A stretch of DNA of 64,000 nucleotides from Paracyclopina nana (taxonomy: Eukaryota; Arthropoda; Copepoda; Cyclopoida; Cyclopettidae), in assembly GCA_019096065.1 (NCBI GenBank), contig JAGUCH010000007.1:5354501-5418500 (forward strand), given 5' to 3'. Made by a program: the position numbers and the translations under genes. Below the pieces are notes generated by a model. The model did not search any database and was not told the DNA's origin. It worked only from the letters and a program-made list of their open reading frames with translations. Shown here piece after piece: positions 26,105 to 39,800 of this stretch. Numbering within the stretch: position 1 is the stretch's first letter; the number at the start of each line of letters is the position of its first letter.

Positions 26105-28089
26105 TTATATAGGTAAAAAGTCAAGGGTTATTTTTTCCTCTAATTCAAGCATCACTTTTAGCACAGTTTCATCGCACCATGGTCTGGCTATGATTTGAAC
26201 ATTGAGGCTCATGCCTTCAGCTCCCATTGTTCCTTCTTTAATCCACTTGTTTAATGGTCTGTCTAGATTTACCTCAGGAAATGCTTCCATATTGTCCTGA
26301 TCTTCCATTGTTTCTGATGAGACCTGAAATTACGAAAGGCATAATGGCTGTTTCCTATCATATTTTATGACAGTTCTTGCAGGGACAGATCCAGCCGGAA
26401 AATTGAGAACATTGTATACAGCTGTATAGTTTGTTGCACCCTTTTGGTAAGCAGGATATCCCAGTTTTTGGCTGGGCATATTGAAACCAGGCGCAATCAT
26501 CACATCAATACCATAGTCATTCCACAGTTTGAGGATTTGTTGAACCAATGTCAACCGCTCAGCTTGCTTATTCCACAACTGCCAACTTGTCTGTGTGCTG
26601 AATCTCTTAAGCATAAAGCATCCCACAGATGGAGAAACATATTTTATGACCAAGGTTCCTATCAGTTTAGCCAGCCAATTTGGAAGTGCCCAGATACGTT
26701 TTAGCATGCCCAAAGACAAGCTGTCCACTTCTCCATTTTTGAGTAAGTCCAGAATTCCTTTCCACCCATCTGCAGTGGCAAAAATTCCAAAGAGTGTCAT
26801 GGCTTTTTGATGATGTTCTCCCAAATCAACTCTGACTAGTTCATGACCTTGACTTTCCAAGATATTTTTAGCATGCATCAATGCTCTTTTGACTCCAGGA
26901 GTCACCTCATTGCATCCATCAAAATCATACCAACCAATCTTCAAATGCTTTTTCTCAACTGGCTGATACGGTAATTTTACCAACCTTGGATCACAAGTGA
27001 GCCGTTGAAGGTTTTCCAGATTAACCATATTCTTGAAGCAGACATCAATTATCTTTGCTGATCTAGCCATAAGTCCAATAGTGTTGTGCAGGCCTACCAC
27101 ACCTACAAGGCCTCCGTCTGAGCCTTGGCCTGTTAATGGCAATCTACCAGCAGTAGGTTTGAAACCAGCTATACCACAAAACATTGCTGGAACCCTCACA
27201 CTTCCACCTAGATCAGTTCCTACGCCTAGAATGGAACCTCCCCCCGCTATCAATGCTCCTTCTCCTCCGCTGGATCCACCTGGGCTCCTGCTGGTGTTTC
27301 TTGGATTCACAGTGATCCCATAGATAGGATTGGAGCAATCAAATGAAATGCAAGCTTGAGATAAATTAGTCCTGCAAAATGGCACTGCACCCAATTCTCT
27401 CAGAGCCAAAATGATACCAGCATCTTCAGGGCATAATTTGCCTAGATTTGAAGGAATGCCCACAGTGGCATCTTTCCCCTTAACATGGATCAGCTCCTAT
27501 GGGCATCATGATTGTTTTACCATTGCATAAATGATTTAAATCTTTTTTTCACTTTCAAGCTGATTGGGATGCCATGTAACGGTCCTCGTTTTTCCTTAGG
27601 TAGCTGATCCAACGTTTTTGCTTGCAATAAAGCATCTTTCTGTAAGAAGCTTGTAACTGGATTGCAAGACTCCTGAACTAGGAGAGCTTTAGCTTCAAAG
27701 GCCTGTAAGACTTCCATCACTTTTATGTCTCCATTTTGTAAGGAGGTGTGCAACGAGTCAAATGCCATGTTGACAATTTCCCCTCTTCTTGGCGTCATGA
27801 GCTAAAAGTTGCTTAGGTTTTGAGTTACTTTTTATTTCCTTTCTAAAGTTGTACTGCAGATTCTTCGAAAGCACTGTCTTACCTCTCCATTTATCATCAG
27901 GCTGTCCCTCAAGGCTGAGAAGGCAAGCTCCCTTTCATGTTGCCTTTCAGCCACTTTTAGTGCTAACTGTCGCCCGTGAGCACATGAATTGGCCCACTGG
28001 AACAAGAAGTAGGAGGATCCAGCGGCTATTACAACCCGAGTAATCCACATCCCTTCCTCACTTAGGTCCATGGCTTTGAAGATGGACAT
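26105..28089 (-). CDS. Fatty acid amide hydrolase, FAAH1-like (copy B)
   Basis: Exons 28089-27883, 27801-27553, 27496-26381 and 26323-26105, about 596 aa. Intron positions and the 1116-base third exon are the same as in copy A, so this is a recent tandem duplicate. All amidase-signature elements are kept (PISLK, SPGGSSGGEGA, GVGTDLGGS). The N-terminal anchor segment (VVIAAGSSYFLFQW) is shorter. The last intron begins CCT/GCAAGA where copy A has CCA/GTAAGA, a GC-AG intron if spliced at the homologous point. No closer GT restores the frame. The two proteins differ mostly in the cap/membrane region and the C-terminus, so substrate preference may have diverged. Confidence 0.9.
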
Positions 28090-28625
28090 TTTTAAACGAT
28101 CCTAGCAATAAATGAGCCATCATGCTTTAAACTTTTTTGGCTTAGCCCTTTATTTGATGAAGTTGCTTGCCTGTTGCCTATGAGGAAAGTTGAGTTCAAA
28201 GCAGCTTATAAGAATAAACAGAGTTGCACTTGATCTCTTTTATAATACGCAAAATTCCCAGATTTTTGCTATGAAACAGGCTTGAAGATATTCTTAGAAA
28301 AAAACATTTTGTTATTTCAGACCCTAGTTTGATAAAATATACTGCTTACATAAACTAGCATGACATTCTTTTTTTGTTGACAATTACGAGGGATTTTGTG
28401 AAATCCGCTTTGAAAATCTATTATCAGCTGCTTTATGTTTCCACAAGAGGAGATTTGTTGCCATTTTGGTTTTGAAATGTTTCTAATGCTTTTTTTCAAA
28501 ATACCTTAAAGTCCCTCTAATTTTGACAGAAAAAGTTAATGAAGAATGCAAAAAGTCTGTAGATAAAGACATAAATACCACATAACACTTTAACATAGAA
28601 TTTATATCAATCAAATTGTGCTGTT
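28090..28625. other. Intergenic, no gene seen
   Basis: Short AT-rich spacer between the amide hydrolase copy B start and the 3' end of the GT32 gene. Only trivial open frames. Confidence 0.5.
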
Positions 28626-31029
28626 CTAGAATGTTCTCTCCGAGTGGAAAGAAAGGGGGCAAAATTTGGGCCCCAAATATGAAAAGGCCGGCTTGTTGGC
28701 GCCATAGTACTGAGGCCTCAAAATTTGGACGTCATTCTTCATTGAAGAGGCGTAAAAATCGACAGAGTAGCTATTCTTGAACGTCTCTGCCCACTCGGCC
28801 AGTGTTCGCTTTTGGCTCACTAAATGATTGGCTTCCAGCCACGGAAATGGGAAAAACAACTTGGACTCGACGACCTCGAGGCCGCCACAGCGTTTTGGGT
28901 CGTACGAACCACCAACTGCAAATAAACAACAATAAGGCTATATCCCCTTCGCCTTTTTTCGAGTGTAGCTCAATTAACAAAAGCATATAATTTTTTTTGG
29001 GAAGCCGATTGTATTTTGGAGCAGGGTATTTGGCCAAAAAGTTGAAGATAAATGAGACTTAAATTTGATAATTCATTTTAGGCTCAAAAACTAGCTCAAC
29101 CTGACTTAACTGGTTTACAGAAGTATACTAGGGTGATAATGACTAGAGATCTCCAGAAATTTGGCCAGCTTTTTTATGCTGATGCAGTTTGACCCACAAA
29201 TGTGAATTTATGGTAGCCTTTAGAAAGTGCTACTGTCAAAGATAAGTCATAAAAGTATTATATCCCGTTCATGTGCAAAGTTGCTTTTCGGAAAGTAAAA
29301 AATTGTCATAAGGCAAAGGAGTTTTGGTATCAAACCACTTAAGAAGGGCTTCTCAACTAGTTGAACCAGGAAACGAGTTAACAAATTTAGGGCAAAATTC
29401 AGAAAAACTTTGATTATTTCAGCTGTATCTTAGATGTAACAGCTCTGCAATTTTTGAGTTGATTCATATGAATTTGTGTGATGAATATGGATTCAGAAGT
29501 AACCAGTTTGGCAATGAAATTTAAATGTAATTTTGAGTGTTTACTTTTCAATAGTCTTAAAATTGACCCGTTTTTTTTCCAAAGTGTTAGCATCAGCAGA
29601 AGTTTACTTTTGTGTTTGTCATAAGACAATTTTTCTCCTTTCGGTAAGGCGTTCGGCGTGCATTATCGTAAGGAATTTGGGGGCACATGAACGGGATATT
29701 AATGCAACTGCAGGCTTCTTTTGCCTAGGTGATTCATCAACGTTTCTGGACATGCCTTTTCCCTATCTGCTCTGACGCATTGTCACGCAAGCAAAAAAGG
29801 TCAAAAAAGGTCTAAATAGCGGATATTTTCCTCCTTTTCATCATTATCTTTGTAATTTGTAATTTGGTGAAGTGAAGGGGTAAATTGTAAATTTATTTTT
29901 ACCTGTGATATGTCTGAATCCAAATTCATGCTCTTTGATGTTGCAAATGGCCTTCAGAGCATTTGTCAAAGATGTAGCACCTCCAGAGGACCAAAGGTTG
30001 CTGTTGAAAAGTACATTGACATTTTGCATGGCTAGCTTCAGTAGTTCGCTGCCATTTTGAGCCATATGAAAGGCTCCATTGGCTACAGTTTGCCCCAGAG
30101 ATTTTAAGCCTGTTTCTGGGTCTACAGGCATGTTGAGAGACTCAAAATTTTGGTCAGTTGAGATCAGATTTTTATCCTGGAACGCAAAAAAAAAAATCAT
30201 TACCTTGGAAACTTCAAGCTGAATTGAGATGTGATGCTAGCAAGACTCTTTAATGGATAATTTCATTGAAACTAATCATTGATTCAGAAAAAGTTGTTTC
30301 AGTAGTGGCTTAAAAGAATCAGATGATGTAGAGAAGCAAATTACAAATTTGGAAAAAAGTAATTAGTAATTATTGACATTTGTGTAAGCTTCTTAAATGA
30401 CATTATGATATGAGACTTTTCAAAAGTGTTTTCAGCATGGAAAAACTAACTTTTATCAAGTTTACCTTAAAAGCATCTAGAGATTTCAAGTTGACAGTGT
30501 CTATGTCAAAGTACCATCCTCCAAGTTTGTAAATTGCAGCTAATCTGATGGCATCAGACACATGATGTATTTTGCTCCTGCTTGCCAAAATCTTGTTCTT
30601 AAGTTTTTCACTGTCTAATGGAGTGTTTCTTAGCACAGCATCAAAGTCTTTGATAGAGTAGAATCTAATGTTCTTCAACTGGACAATTTGGGCAGTTGCA
30701 TTGTTGGCATTTGTGCTGATCCTTGTGGAATTGAACAGGGCAATTATGGTTGTTTTGGGGTTATTTCTGGCTGCAGATTCTAGTGCACAGGCTTGCCTTT
30801 TCTTCAAGTAATTTCTGCCTGAAGTCTCTATAAAAATAACTTGGTTGCCATGGTTCTTCTGGTAAGTGGACATCAGTTCTGGTGACTTGAATAATTCCTC
30901 CAATAAGAAGACATTTTCACTGTTTTTGTCAACATCACACTCTTCTGTTGTTGAAACTGATGACTGAACACTAAATATAGTTAACAAAATGTTAGTGATA
31001 ACAAGAAGTACTATCTGTAGATAATTCAT
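28626..31029 (-). CDS. Alpha-1,4-galactosyltransferase-like (GT32, A4GALT family)
   Basis: Three exons, 31029-30466, 30176-29903 and 28915-28626, encode about 375 aa. A signal anchor (residues about 4-22, LQIVLLVITNILLTIFSV) gives type II Golgi topology. The GT32 core shows HHVSDAIRLAAIYKLGG followed by the DXD metal site (WYFDIDT, Asp175 and Asp177). Downstream are the NGAFHMAQ and GFRHITG regions and the GGSYDP segment seen in A4GALT-like enzymes. Members move galactose or N-acetylhexosamine onto glycolipids or glycoproteins, and arthropods have many copies of unknown acceptor. The second intron is about 990 bases and holds nothing I recognise. Length fits the family. Confidence 0.88.
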
Positions 31030-31445
31030 TTTTGATTACATGGCAAAATCCAGAAAACTGCACAAATATTTAAGGTGATTACTTCAAGTGGAACAGTGAG
31101 TAAAACCTGGCCATTGCATGGCAAAATTCATAAATCACTTTATTCATAGATTGTTTCAAACTACATTTTGGAGTCAAAACTTTACTATTCATGTGCAAAA
31201 AAAAAAAAAAAAAAAAAAAAATTGAGGACCAGTTGCTAATTTCAGCTATTTCATAAAATATCAAACCATTGGTATCAAAGTTGCTCTGACAAAAAAAGTG
31301 TACAATTAAGATAGAATTGACATCAATTCCTCATAAGCAGATTGGACATTTGACATGCAAAGCACACTAATTATTACCTTAATTAACATCAATGTCTGAC
31401 TTCTGATGGCCTGTTGCTATTAAATCTGAAATCATGTTTTTTTTT
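31030..31445. other. Spacer with a poly-A run
   Basis: Short spacer between the GT32 gene start and the GPCR 3' end. It contains an A-rich homopolymer of about 24 bases at 31197-31220 and a TTTATT at about 31451 near the GPCR stop. No gene seen. Confidence 0.6.
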
Positions 31446-34400
31446 TCATTTTATTAAACTTTTGTTGTTGTTGAGCTTTGTGAACCTGGAATTCATTCTG
31501 AAGAGGTTTCTGGCTGGTGAATCCGAATTGCCTGCGTTATTAGAAGAGTTTGCAGCCAAAGCTGTGCCCTGGGTCTGAGTAGGAGAGGCCATTTCATTTT
31601 GCATTTTGGCTTTGTTGGCCCGACTCCTACAAAGGGATCCATGCTTGAAATAGTAGATCAAAAAGTTGGATGAGCACACCAAAGTCAGCAGAAAGTGACT
31701 GGAAGAAAGTAAGGAAAGGATTATTTATATGCCTCCTCTTCATAATTGAGCTCCCCACAAATCAAGATAAAGTCAGAAAAAAGTCAATGTTTGATAAAGA
31801 ATCTATGAATAATCTTGTTGATAGGAAAAGTGTTAATACAAAGTGCAATTTCCTTCTAAGGAACTGAAATCAGAATTGATGTGGTACAACCAAGTCTCAT
31901 GGAAAGGGAAATTATTTCTTGTTTGTACATTTGGCAAAAAAAAAATTTTAATGCGACATCTGTAATGTTGAATGTTAACTTGCCTGACATTGGTTATGGA
32001 GTTAACCCAAGTTGGCCATGGCATTTCTTCGTCATCTTTCCTTGTGTAGGTCCACACCATTTCATAGATGTTTGGAATCAGTTTCACACTGCAAGAAGAA
32101 AAGTTTCACATATGATTCTGGCCAGAAGATGGCACACAAAAAAGATGGTCCCATAAAGAATATTCTGGGCTTTTATGAGACTTGAAATGGAGCTTTAAAC
32201 TATCATAATGTAGCTCATCTCTGCTTAGTGATGGACCGAAATCTAGCCCGTCTTAACTAATCAACTCATCTTTTGCCTCAAACGGAATTATCAATTTTTG
32301 ATCCAAACACATTTGCCTCATAAAGTTATTGTTATCAGACTTGGCCTCTTTTAATTAGCACCTAAATCAACTCGAAATTCTCTAAATGAAGCTCACGCTA
32401 TGGCTCTCATTTTTTGGCTAGGAAATTCAAATTGAAGTGGGATGTTTTAAAGGCAGATTTTACCAGAAAGCAGTGACATGAAAGTCGACGAAAAGGCAGC
32501 TAAAACCCAAGGGAGAAAAAAATCTGCTACCCTGTCGTCCTTAGCGCTTCAACTCTTCAAGTTGCTGGAGTAGCACTTCCCCAAACTAGTGATTGAACGG
32601 TCTTTTTTTTTTTTAGATTTCGTCATCTTTTTTTCAAGTTTTCTAGCACTTTTCAAACAAACCACAAAAAATAAGCCAGGATGAAAAATCCAATCTGAGC
32701 TGTTTTGGGCAATATTGATTTCAAATGTTTGTGAATCTTAAAAAAATATTCTTCATCCCAAAAGTTACTTTTCACAATTAATTTTCTTTCAGCTAAAATG
32801 TCATAATGTGCAAAAGCATGTGAAATATTTCTTTTGGGAAATATTGGTCTATCTCCAGTGAATGTTGGAGAATTTCCAATGTCTTTTCCAAGCAAAAAAC
32901 AATCTTCTTACCTGTGACAACAGACAAACATATAGACTATGTAGATGGATATTTTGGAGAGCAGCACTTCTCTTCTCCTTGGTGTGGTGTGCTTTTTCAC
33001 CTTTGATGAGGAATTGGTAGACTTGACTCTTCTGAAAACCGACGAAGATCGACTCAATTCTGGCGAGGATCTTCTGCTTTCCACACTGTCGATCCTCACA
33101 ATTTTGTCAGGATCTACAAACAAAATAGAATGATTTTTGTCTCATAAACAATCATGAACAATTTGACATTGCATGATACTCGGTTGGAAATCCATGATTC
33201 GGATTTCAGAGCCTTCAAGTTAAATTGTACGTTCAATGAAAACTGAGCCATTCAACAAGATTTTCCCTCGATTTGTTCCACTTACTTAGGCTGGTTGTCG
33301 ATGTTGGCTCATGGTTATTGGACTGGTTATTGTGATGTCTCACAATCCTGGATGAAGAAGACCCATTGGTCACGTATGAAGTTGGGCGAAGTCTGTGAAG
33401 CTGGCTTTCATCAATTGAGGCTGATTTTTGGCCTCCACGACCCCTCGTTGAAGAGGCTGTTGTGGATGAGGTCAGACAAACACCCAGTGTGTCTGTCAGC
33501 CGAGACTCAAATTCCTTGATTTTCTTGTAGACCTAAAACACGGAGTTTGGTGAGATTACCCCTAAATGCTTGGAAAGACTTACAGCTATGACGCAAGTTA
33601 CTGAGAGTGGTAGGATTACTGCTTAATTGGGAGCCACAAAAAATTGGTACAGACATCAGAAGTAGTAACCTTTTACAAAGTGCTTTATCCTTTCTAAATC
33701 TGATCATTTAAGTGTACTCTTTCAAGCAAAGGTGTGTTTCATCAGTATTTGAAAGTCTTTGCTATAGCTTCAAACCAATTTTATTGATTTATGGCACTTT
33801 GTTGTAATTTGTGAAAATAGCTGATTCTTTCAAATAAATGTTATCAAATTAAAAGTTAACGCGATCTTTTTGATGATTCAGTTCAGCTTATTGCCTAATC
33901 AAATCTAATTATTGGCTTTAGTTACGTAATGCGCCGAAATTGATTTGAATTGACCTTAATATTGGATGTAGGTGATTGCTCAATTTGACATTTAATATTT
34001 AATATATAGTGCTCAAGAAAAAAGGAAGTTTTCTATTAAATCTCATCTATCATTTTTTTTTCTACTAGATGTTGTTTTGATCTTTGATGCGTGATTGATG
34101 CATTTTGTGAGAGGGGCCTAAAGTACCTCAAAGGCTGACTTACTGTTAGTCAATATGTTCCACTTCGAAATTCAGTTTTCAGTTAAGATCTCTAAATTAT
34201 CTTATTTTATCCTATATTTAAAAAAACATGCGCTGTAAAGCAATCTCCCTGACATCTAGCCAGGACTTCATTTTACATAAAGTGATCTGTCCTTCTTTCT
34301 TAAGGAAAGTTACACGTACTCCATTTGATTTTCGTTGTGCATTGAAAGTACATGACTTTTCTTGGCACAGGAAAGTGTTTATCCGTTTTTGGCTTGCACA

Positions 34401-36884
34401 ATATCCTCAATTATCTAGCTAATGTTCTAGAACCTACTAACTGGTTACAAATTATAATATTTTCCAGTACTTTGCGTGAAGGAAAGCACTTTTCATTTAC
34501 TGGTTAAGAACTAAAGTAGGAAAGTTGGTTAGGTTATTGTAATGGACAAAAGCAGGAGAGCACTTTCTTTACACATAAATAGAAAAATCACTTTACAGCA
34601 CCTGGTCAATGAAACTACTTTATACCCTTAGGTGCTGTAAAATGGCTATATTAGCAGGTAATTTCTTTTAGCAGATCCTGATTGAGGTAAAGGAAACTAC
34701 TTTCCACTCCCTGGTGCTGTAAAATGGACAATTTAGTTTCTTACTGTGTGGTTGAGTGTGGCAAGGACAATGAATGGGCCCAGGATGTTGAAAATGAGGT
34801 TCATCCAAAGAATGTAGACTCTGATGTAGACTGGGTTCAATCTCAGCTGAGTCGGTTGGAGTTGAAGGGTGGAGTTAAGCGGTTCGTTCTCAGCTATTGT
34901 CCCGTTATCCAAATCGCCTTCCCAGACTTCGGTTCCATTGTGCAGAGTCAAAGTACGAATCTCCTTGACATTCAGCTCGAAAAACTTGGAGATGTTGTAC
35001 AGTATGGAGAAACAGATCACTGGTATGATAAATGTCTTGGTGGAGTAGACTCGCCTGAAATGAGTCATGTTTTAGAAAGCTTTAATAGAGTTGTTTCTCA
35101 GCTTTAGAATAAAGTGAAACACAAATAGAAACATGACAACTGAGTCTGGTTGCTGTGGTAAGCTTGAGACTTTTGAAGCATTCGTGAAAATGAAAGAAGT
35201 GACAAGTAAACACTGTCTCAGCAAGAATGATTTTCGCTAATAAAAAGATAAATTGTCTTTATAGCAAAATGTTGACAAATAATTTGCAAATAATTGTCAA
35301 TTAATTATCAAATGATTTCTAATGTTCATAACGGCATTGAAGTTATTGCCAGATCTGCCAATAATCAAAAAATTACAAGGTTTAAGCCGATTAAAAAAAA
35401 TATGTTAACTCTATCCTAGTACATTGCAAAACAAATCTTGAGCTTTATTGTGCCATGTCATGAAGCAACTTTGGAGTGAAAAATGAACTAAGGCCCTGTT
35501 CACCTGCATTATTATCAGCAAAATAACGCGCGATATTATGTTGAAATTTGCAAATATGTGGTATTTGTAAAATCATTTTTCAGATTTTGACTTCGGAATA
35601 GGTATATTGGTACCAAAAGCCATCCTACACCAATATAAAAATTCTCAGTTTCTCAGTATTTCTCTCCAATATTTTGCCAAAATAACGGCCATAATAAGCA
35701 GGTGAACAGGCCCTAAATGATGAATAAAATTATATCCAACAGTCTCTGGGCAAAAGGCACAAAAGACCCCGCCAAAAGTTTTTTTTGTTGGTGAAAACAA
35801 GCCTAAAAAAAGAAAAGTTTGTCTCTGAGAAATTGCAAAACTTGGTCCCTTCTTTTGCCAAGTTTGCAAATTGAGATTTCGTGATAAAGCTCAACAGCTT
35901 CTTAATATCGTTTCTACCATGGCAAAAAAGTGGTGATTTTTTTTTCTCCTCAGCCCAACAATCCATTGGACCATGCTAAGCTGGGACATTAATTATCATC
36001 CCATTCTGAGCAATGGGTTTTGCTCTGCTTGCTTCTTGATTTATTGCTCATTAAAAGCTTTTCTTCTATTTAATCCACAAAGTCAATTTCGATCTTTTTC
36101 AGCTTTGGAAAGCTGATAAAAAGCTCTAAAGAAAATTACCTAGTCTTAATAAATGTTACAAAAAAACAACAACTTCAAACCAAGAAAATGAGGCCAAAAA
36201 AGGTACATGGTCATTTTTTGTGCCTAGTAGATGGTCACCTCTTTAAAAAAAGTGGTTCAATATTTTAATATGGAGCCTTGTGCTCTGACAAACTTTTTTA
36301 TGTCCATAGTTTATGAGGATGACTTGCCTTCGAGGTAAAAAAGGGTAGCAGACTGCGAGAAATCTTTCCAAGGCCAAAGCCACAGTGCAGTAGACACTGC
36401 CCATAAGTCCAATTTGGGCTATTGGAATGACATAAGGTAGCGAAGGGATTCGGGCCAATTGGTCATAGGAGCTCCAGAATTTGGTCAATGCAAACAGATG
36501 AATCGAGCAAACCACATAAATCTGAAAAGAAAATTAATTAACTTTTTTTGCTTTCCATCATTTTTTTGGCAATCACATAATTAACCAGAGAATTTTATTG
36601 TCAGTTCTTTAAAGTGTGCTAAAAAAGGATAATTATTGCTTACATCAAGATTGCTTTTCAACATGGTTTTTTATGCAAGGTTTTGGCTATGATGCATTGC
36701 TTACATTATGTGGATGACTTACCATGTCAAAGATTGCCAAGACGAGTAATAGATTATGAAAGATCCTGTGGACTCGTTGCCTCCAAAAGGTCCAAATGGA
36801 GACTCCATTTCCAAACAGCCCAATGATGCCAAACACAAAAATGAGCAGGCCTTCTACCACCCATTCAAAGTAGTTTTCCACCAT
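31446..36884 (-). CDS. Rhodopsin-class peptide GPCR, FMRFamide-receptor-like
   Basis: Seven exons: 36884-36723, 36521-36328, 35054-34745, 33532-33286, 33113-32912, 32088-31984, 31698-31446, about 490 aa with compatible phases. TM1 is in exon 1 (LLIFVFGIIGLFGNGVSIW). TM3 in exon 2 ends in LALERFLAVCYP, an ERF in place of DRY. TM4 (PVICFSILYN) and TM5 are in exon 3. A long Ser-rich third loop spans exons 4-5. TM7 bridges exons 6-7 (SHFLLTLVCSSNFLIYY, an NFLIY ending typical of FMRFamide-like receptors). Two introns appear to use AG/GCAAGT donors (after 36328 and 31984); only these keep the frame and give sensible TM4 and TM7 joins. The start is unsure: an acceptor at 36892 means an upstream exon may encode the extracellular N-terminus. 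Likely neuropeptide receptor at the plasma membrane. Confidence 0.82.
35492..35713. mobile_element. Tourist-like MITE, copy 2
   Basis: A 222-base element inside the second GPCR intron. Inverted ends GGCCCTGTTCACCTGC and GCAGGTGAACAGGGCC-like, flanked by TAA on both sides. The interior is shared with the copies at 56999 and 57333 (for example GGTACCAAAAGCCATCCT). Confidence 0.85.
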
Positions 36885-39800
36885 GACCAATCTAAAAATA
36901 ACTGAGTTCAGGAAAGATATCAGGGAAGAAATATAATTGGCTTGTACTAGCCATTTCGCTCAAAAAAGCTGAAAATAAATTCAAAAGAATGTTTACTAAG
37001 CAACATTCAATGCTTGATTGTGAACTGTTGAAATTGATGTCAATTGAGAAAGCTCAAAAAAATCTATGATTTGGCAAATGACAAAGTAAGCAAAGAATGA
37101 ATGCCATGCATGCTTTGCTCAATTACTTTGTGCGAACAAATGTGAATTTATTAGGTGAACAAGTGTTTTGATGCATTATTTATGCACATCAAAAAGTGCT
37201 TTGACATATACAAAGTTTCTTCACAAAGCTGTTGATATCAAAGCTTTGTGATTCCGCGCACGTTCCAACTGTTTGCTACATCCATGACATGCCAAATAGC
37301 AGCCAAAATCATATAATTCCTGGTAGTCAGCACAAGAAGAGAGATGAATTTCCGCAAAAAGGGAACTCTACAGGAATCTTGCCCATAAATTTTCCCATTG
37401 GCACAAAAAGATTGGAGGAAGAGAGAACCCATAAACTTTACATATACATTTTTTAATAAAGGTATTTTGAGTTTCACGACATTTTCTATGCTCATTTTTT
37501 AAAAATATTTTTAACCTAAGCTTTAAGGTTCAATCATAGATACTTATCATATATTGATCGCTCTAAATTATCGTTCAAAAGTAAAGAGATGTCACATAAA
37601 CTAATTTGTAGAAATTTCGCGTTTAATGAGACATGATCATCCACTCTCATTTCTGTTATCAGTTTCTTGCTGTAAAATTGTGCGTTTTTAACGCAAAAGC
37701 TTTCTTTCGATATTCTATGACAAAAAAGTAATAATGTAGCAAAACAAACCTTGGGTGATGAAGATGGATGGGCGTGTAAAAGCGATGCTCTGCTGTGACC
37801 ACTCGCGCTGCTGAACTGAATAAAATGCCGCGATTCTCCGCAAGCAACGAACAAAGTATAAATGGCCGTCGTCGTCGTTCTCTCCAAAGACTTTCGGTCT
37901 CATCCAGACTTTCTCCCCGTTCGGCTACTTCTGTTGCAGAATTAAGCTTTTCTCCGAAAAAATAAGACGTTTCTGCTAATGTCAATATTTCAATATCAGT
38001 ATATACCTTTTTGCGAACATTTTTTGTCGTATCAATGTAACTATGTTAGAAAGCACAATTTTGCAGCAATGAACTGAAAAGAAGAATGAAAGTTGAAGAT
38101 TTGGACTCATTAAACGCTGAATTTATTTTTATTTGTAAACTCATCGCAAAAAAACTTTTGGCGAAAAGCACCGATAAAATAAATTGTTCCTCAATTACTT
38201 CTTTCAATACATTTTTTGCTGAAGTAATTTAGCATTAGCTAATTTTAGATATTTATGAGTGAAGTTGTGACATTTTTGCACTGATTTTTGACGTAAAAAC
38301 TTTGCATCATCAAATATCCAATGCTGAAATATTGCCTTGAGGCAAGACAAAGGCACAAGTTTATCATCAATAACCGCGATAAGAGCTGGTGGTAAACATG
38401 TAATAATATTAATGACAGCATTTTTCAAGATGCTGCAATTTCTGCTTGTACTTTGCCAGCAGGGCGGCCTTCCCTTGGCCTTTGAAATAATGATGGCCTT
38501 TTTCGAGGTCAAAAGAAATGTGTGTGGGAATTCCACTGGCCTCGATGGCCTTGGCCTCGGGCACAAAATGTCTTGAAATGTGTCAAGAAACCCAGAACTG
38601 TGAATCTTTCAGCTTTGTCTAGGGCTAGTGTGAGCTATTTCGTGCTGCTACTAACGGCACAGTAGAAGAAAAAGGCCAAAAAGAGGCAGCCTTGCAATGG
38701 TGAATGCTGTGGTGTGTCCATTGTGGACAATTGCCAGGCATTGGAACCATGTTGGACACTAAACCTCAAATGTCAGCAAAAAGCATAATTTTATAATTTA
38801 ATTTCACTTTGCCTTTTATCTTTTCATTTAGCCGAGCAGAGGACTTGCTAAGTTGCTGAATTTACTAGAAAGTAAATTACTTCAATATTTTCATTTACAA
38901 AATAAATTGATTGATTTTGCTAAAGAGAGGTAATTAACATATTTTTGTTTGAAAAGAAAAAGAGGCTGGGTCAATATATGTTATTCAAAGTACATTTTTC
39001 GGCTATATATAAGTGCTTTCCTTGAGTGAAAGTGCTTTTGAGTTTGTCTCATGATAGCACAAATTATGTGAGTAAAAATTCAATGTTTTGAAAGAGCTTT
39101 CAAAGATATAAATTCAATTCAGGTCATTGCTGAATAAAAAAGGCATTAAAAGAGGGAAAGAAAAGTTGAGCTCTTCGGCTGTCAGATAAACAGCTGAACT
39201 GTCCCTTTTTGGGCCAGCAAAAAAGGCCACTCAGGTTTAATTTGAACCTTGTTGGGGCTCCTCAACTGAGTGACCATGGCCTTAAGTTAGATGAGTTTGG
39301 TGCTTTCCCTCCAAAAAAACAACTTTTAAAGTAATTGTTTTTTTATCCGGATGAATGTATCCTTCCTAGAATAAAGTTTATTTTTGCAAAATTGGATTCC
39401 CAATGCAATTTTCATGGTTTACTCCCTTGAGAAAGATTGATCAAAAGAGTGAAGAAGCCAGTGTAGCTTGCTTAATTCTTTGACAAATTAGGCTTACTTG
39501 GCAAAAACTAATTAAATTAGCTTTCTAATTAGACTTTGTCTTTAAAAGCGAACTTTGACGCCTTCATTGTCAGCTCATACTATATTCATTAAGTTAATTC
39601 TATGCTGATCTAATTTATGAACACCCAAATGCTTTGATGTCACTTCCATTTTTCAAATACAATTTACAAGCAAATTCATTACTTCATAGAAAAAAGGATA
39701 GCATTGAAACTCATTTGTATTCTCCCAGCTTAAAATCAGTCGACACCTGGAAAAGACCCTTTTTTGCCCCAATATTTGAGGCTCGTTTCACGGATTTTCT

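Noticed and set aside
34724-35107. 127-codon plus-strand frame
   Set aside because: It lies opposite a GPCR exon with TM4-TM5 and good splice sites; the antisense frame has no family resemblance.
37534-37985. Overlapping minus-strand frames upstream of the GPCR
   Set aside because: Two different frames are open over the same bases with no recognisable protein; they may be untranslated leader.
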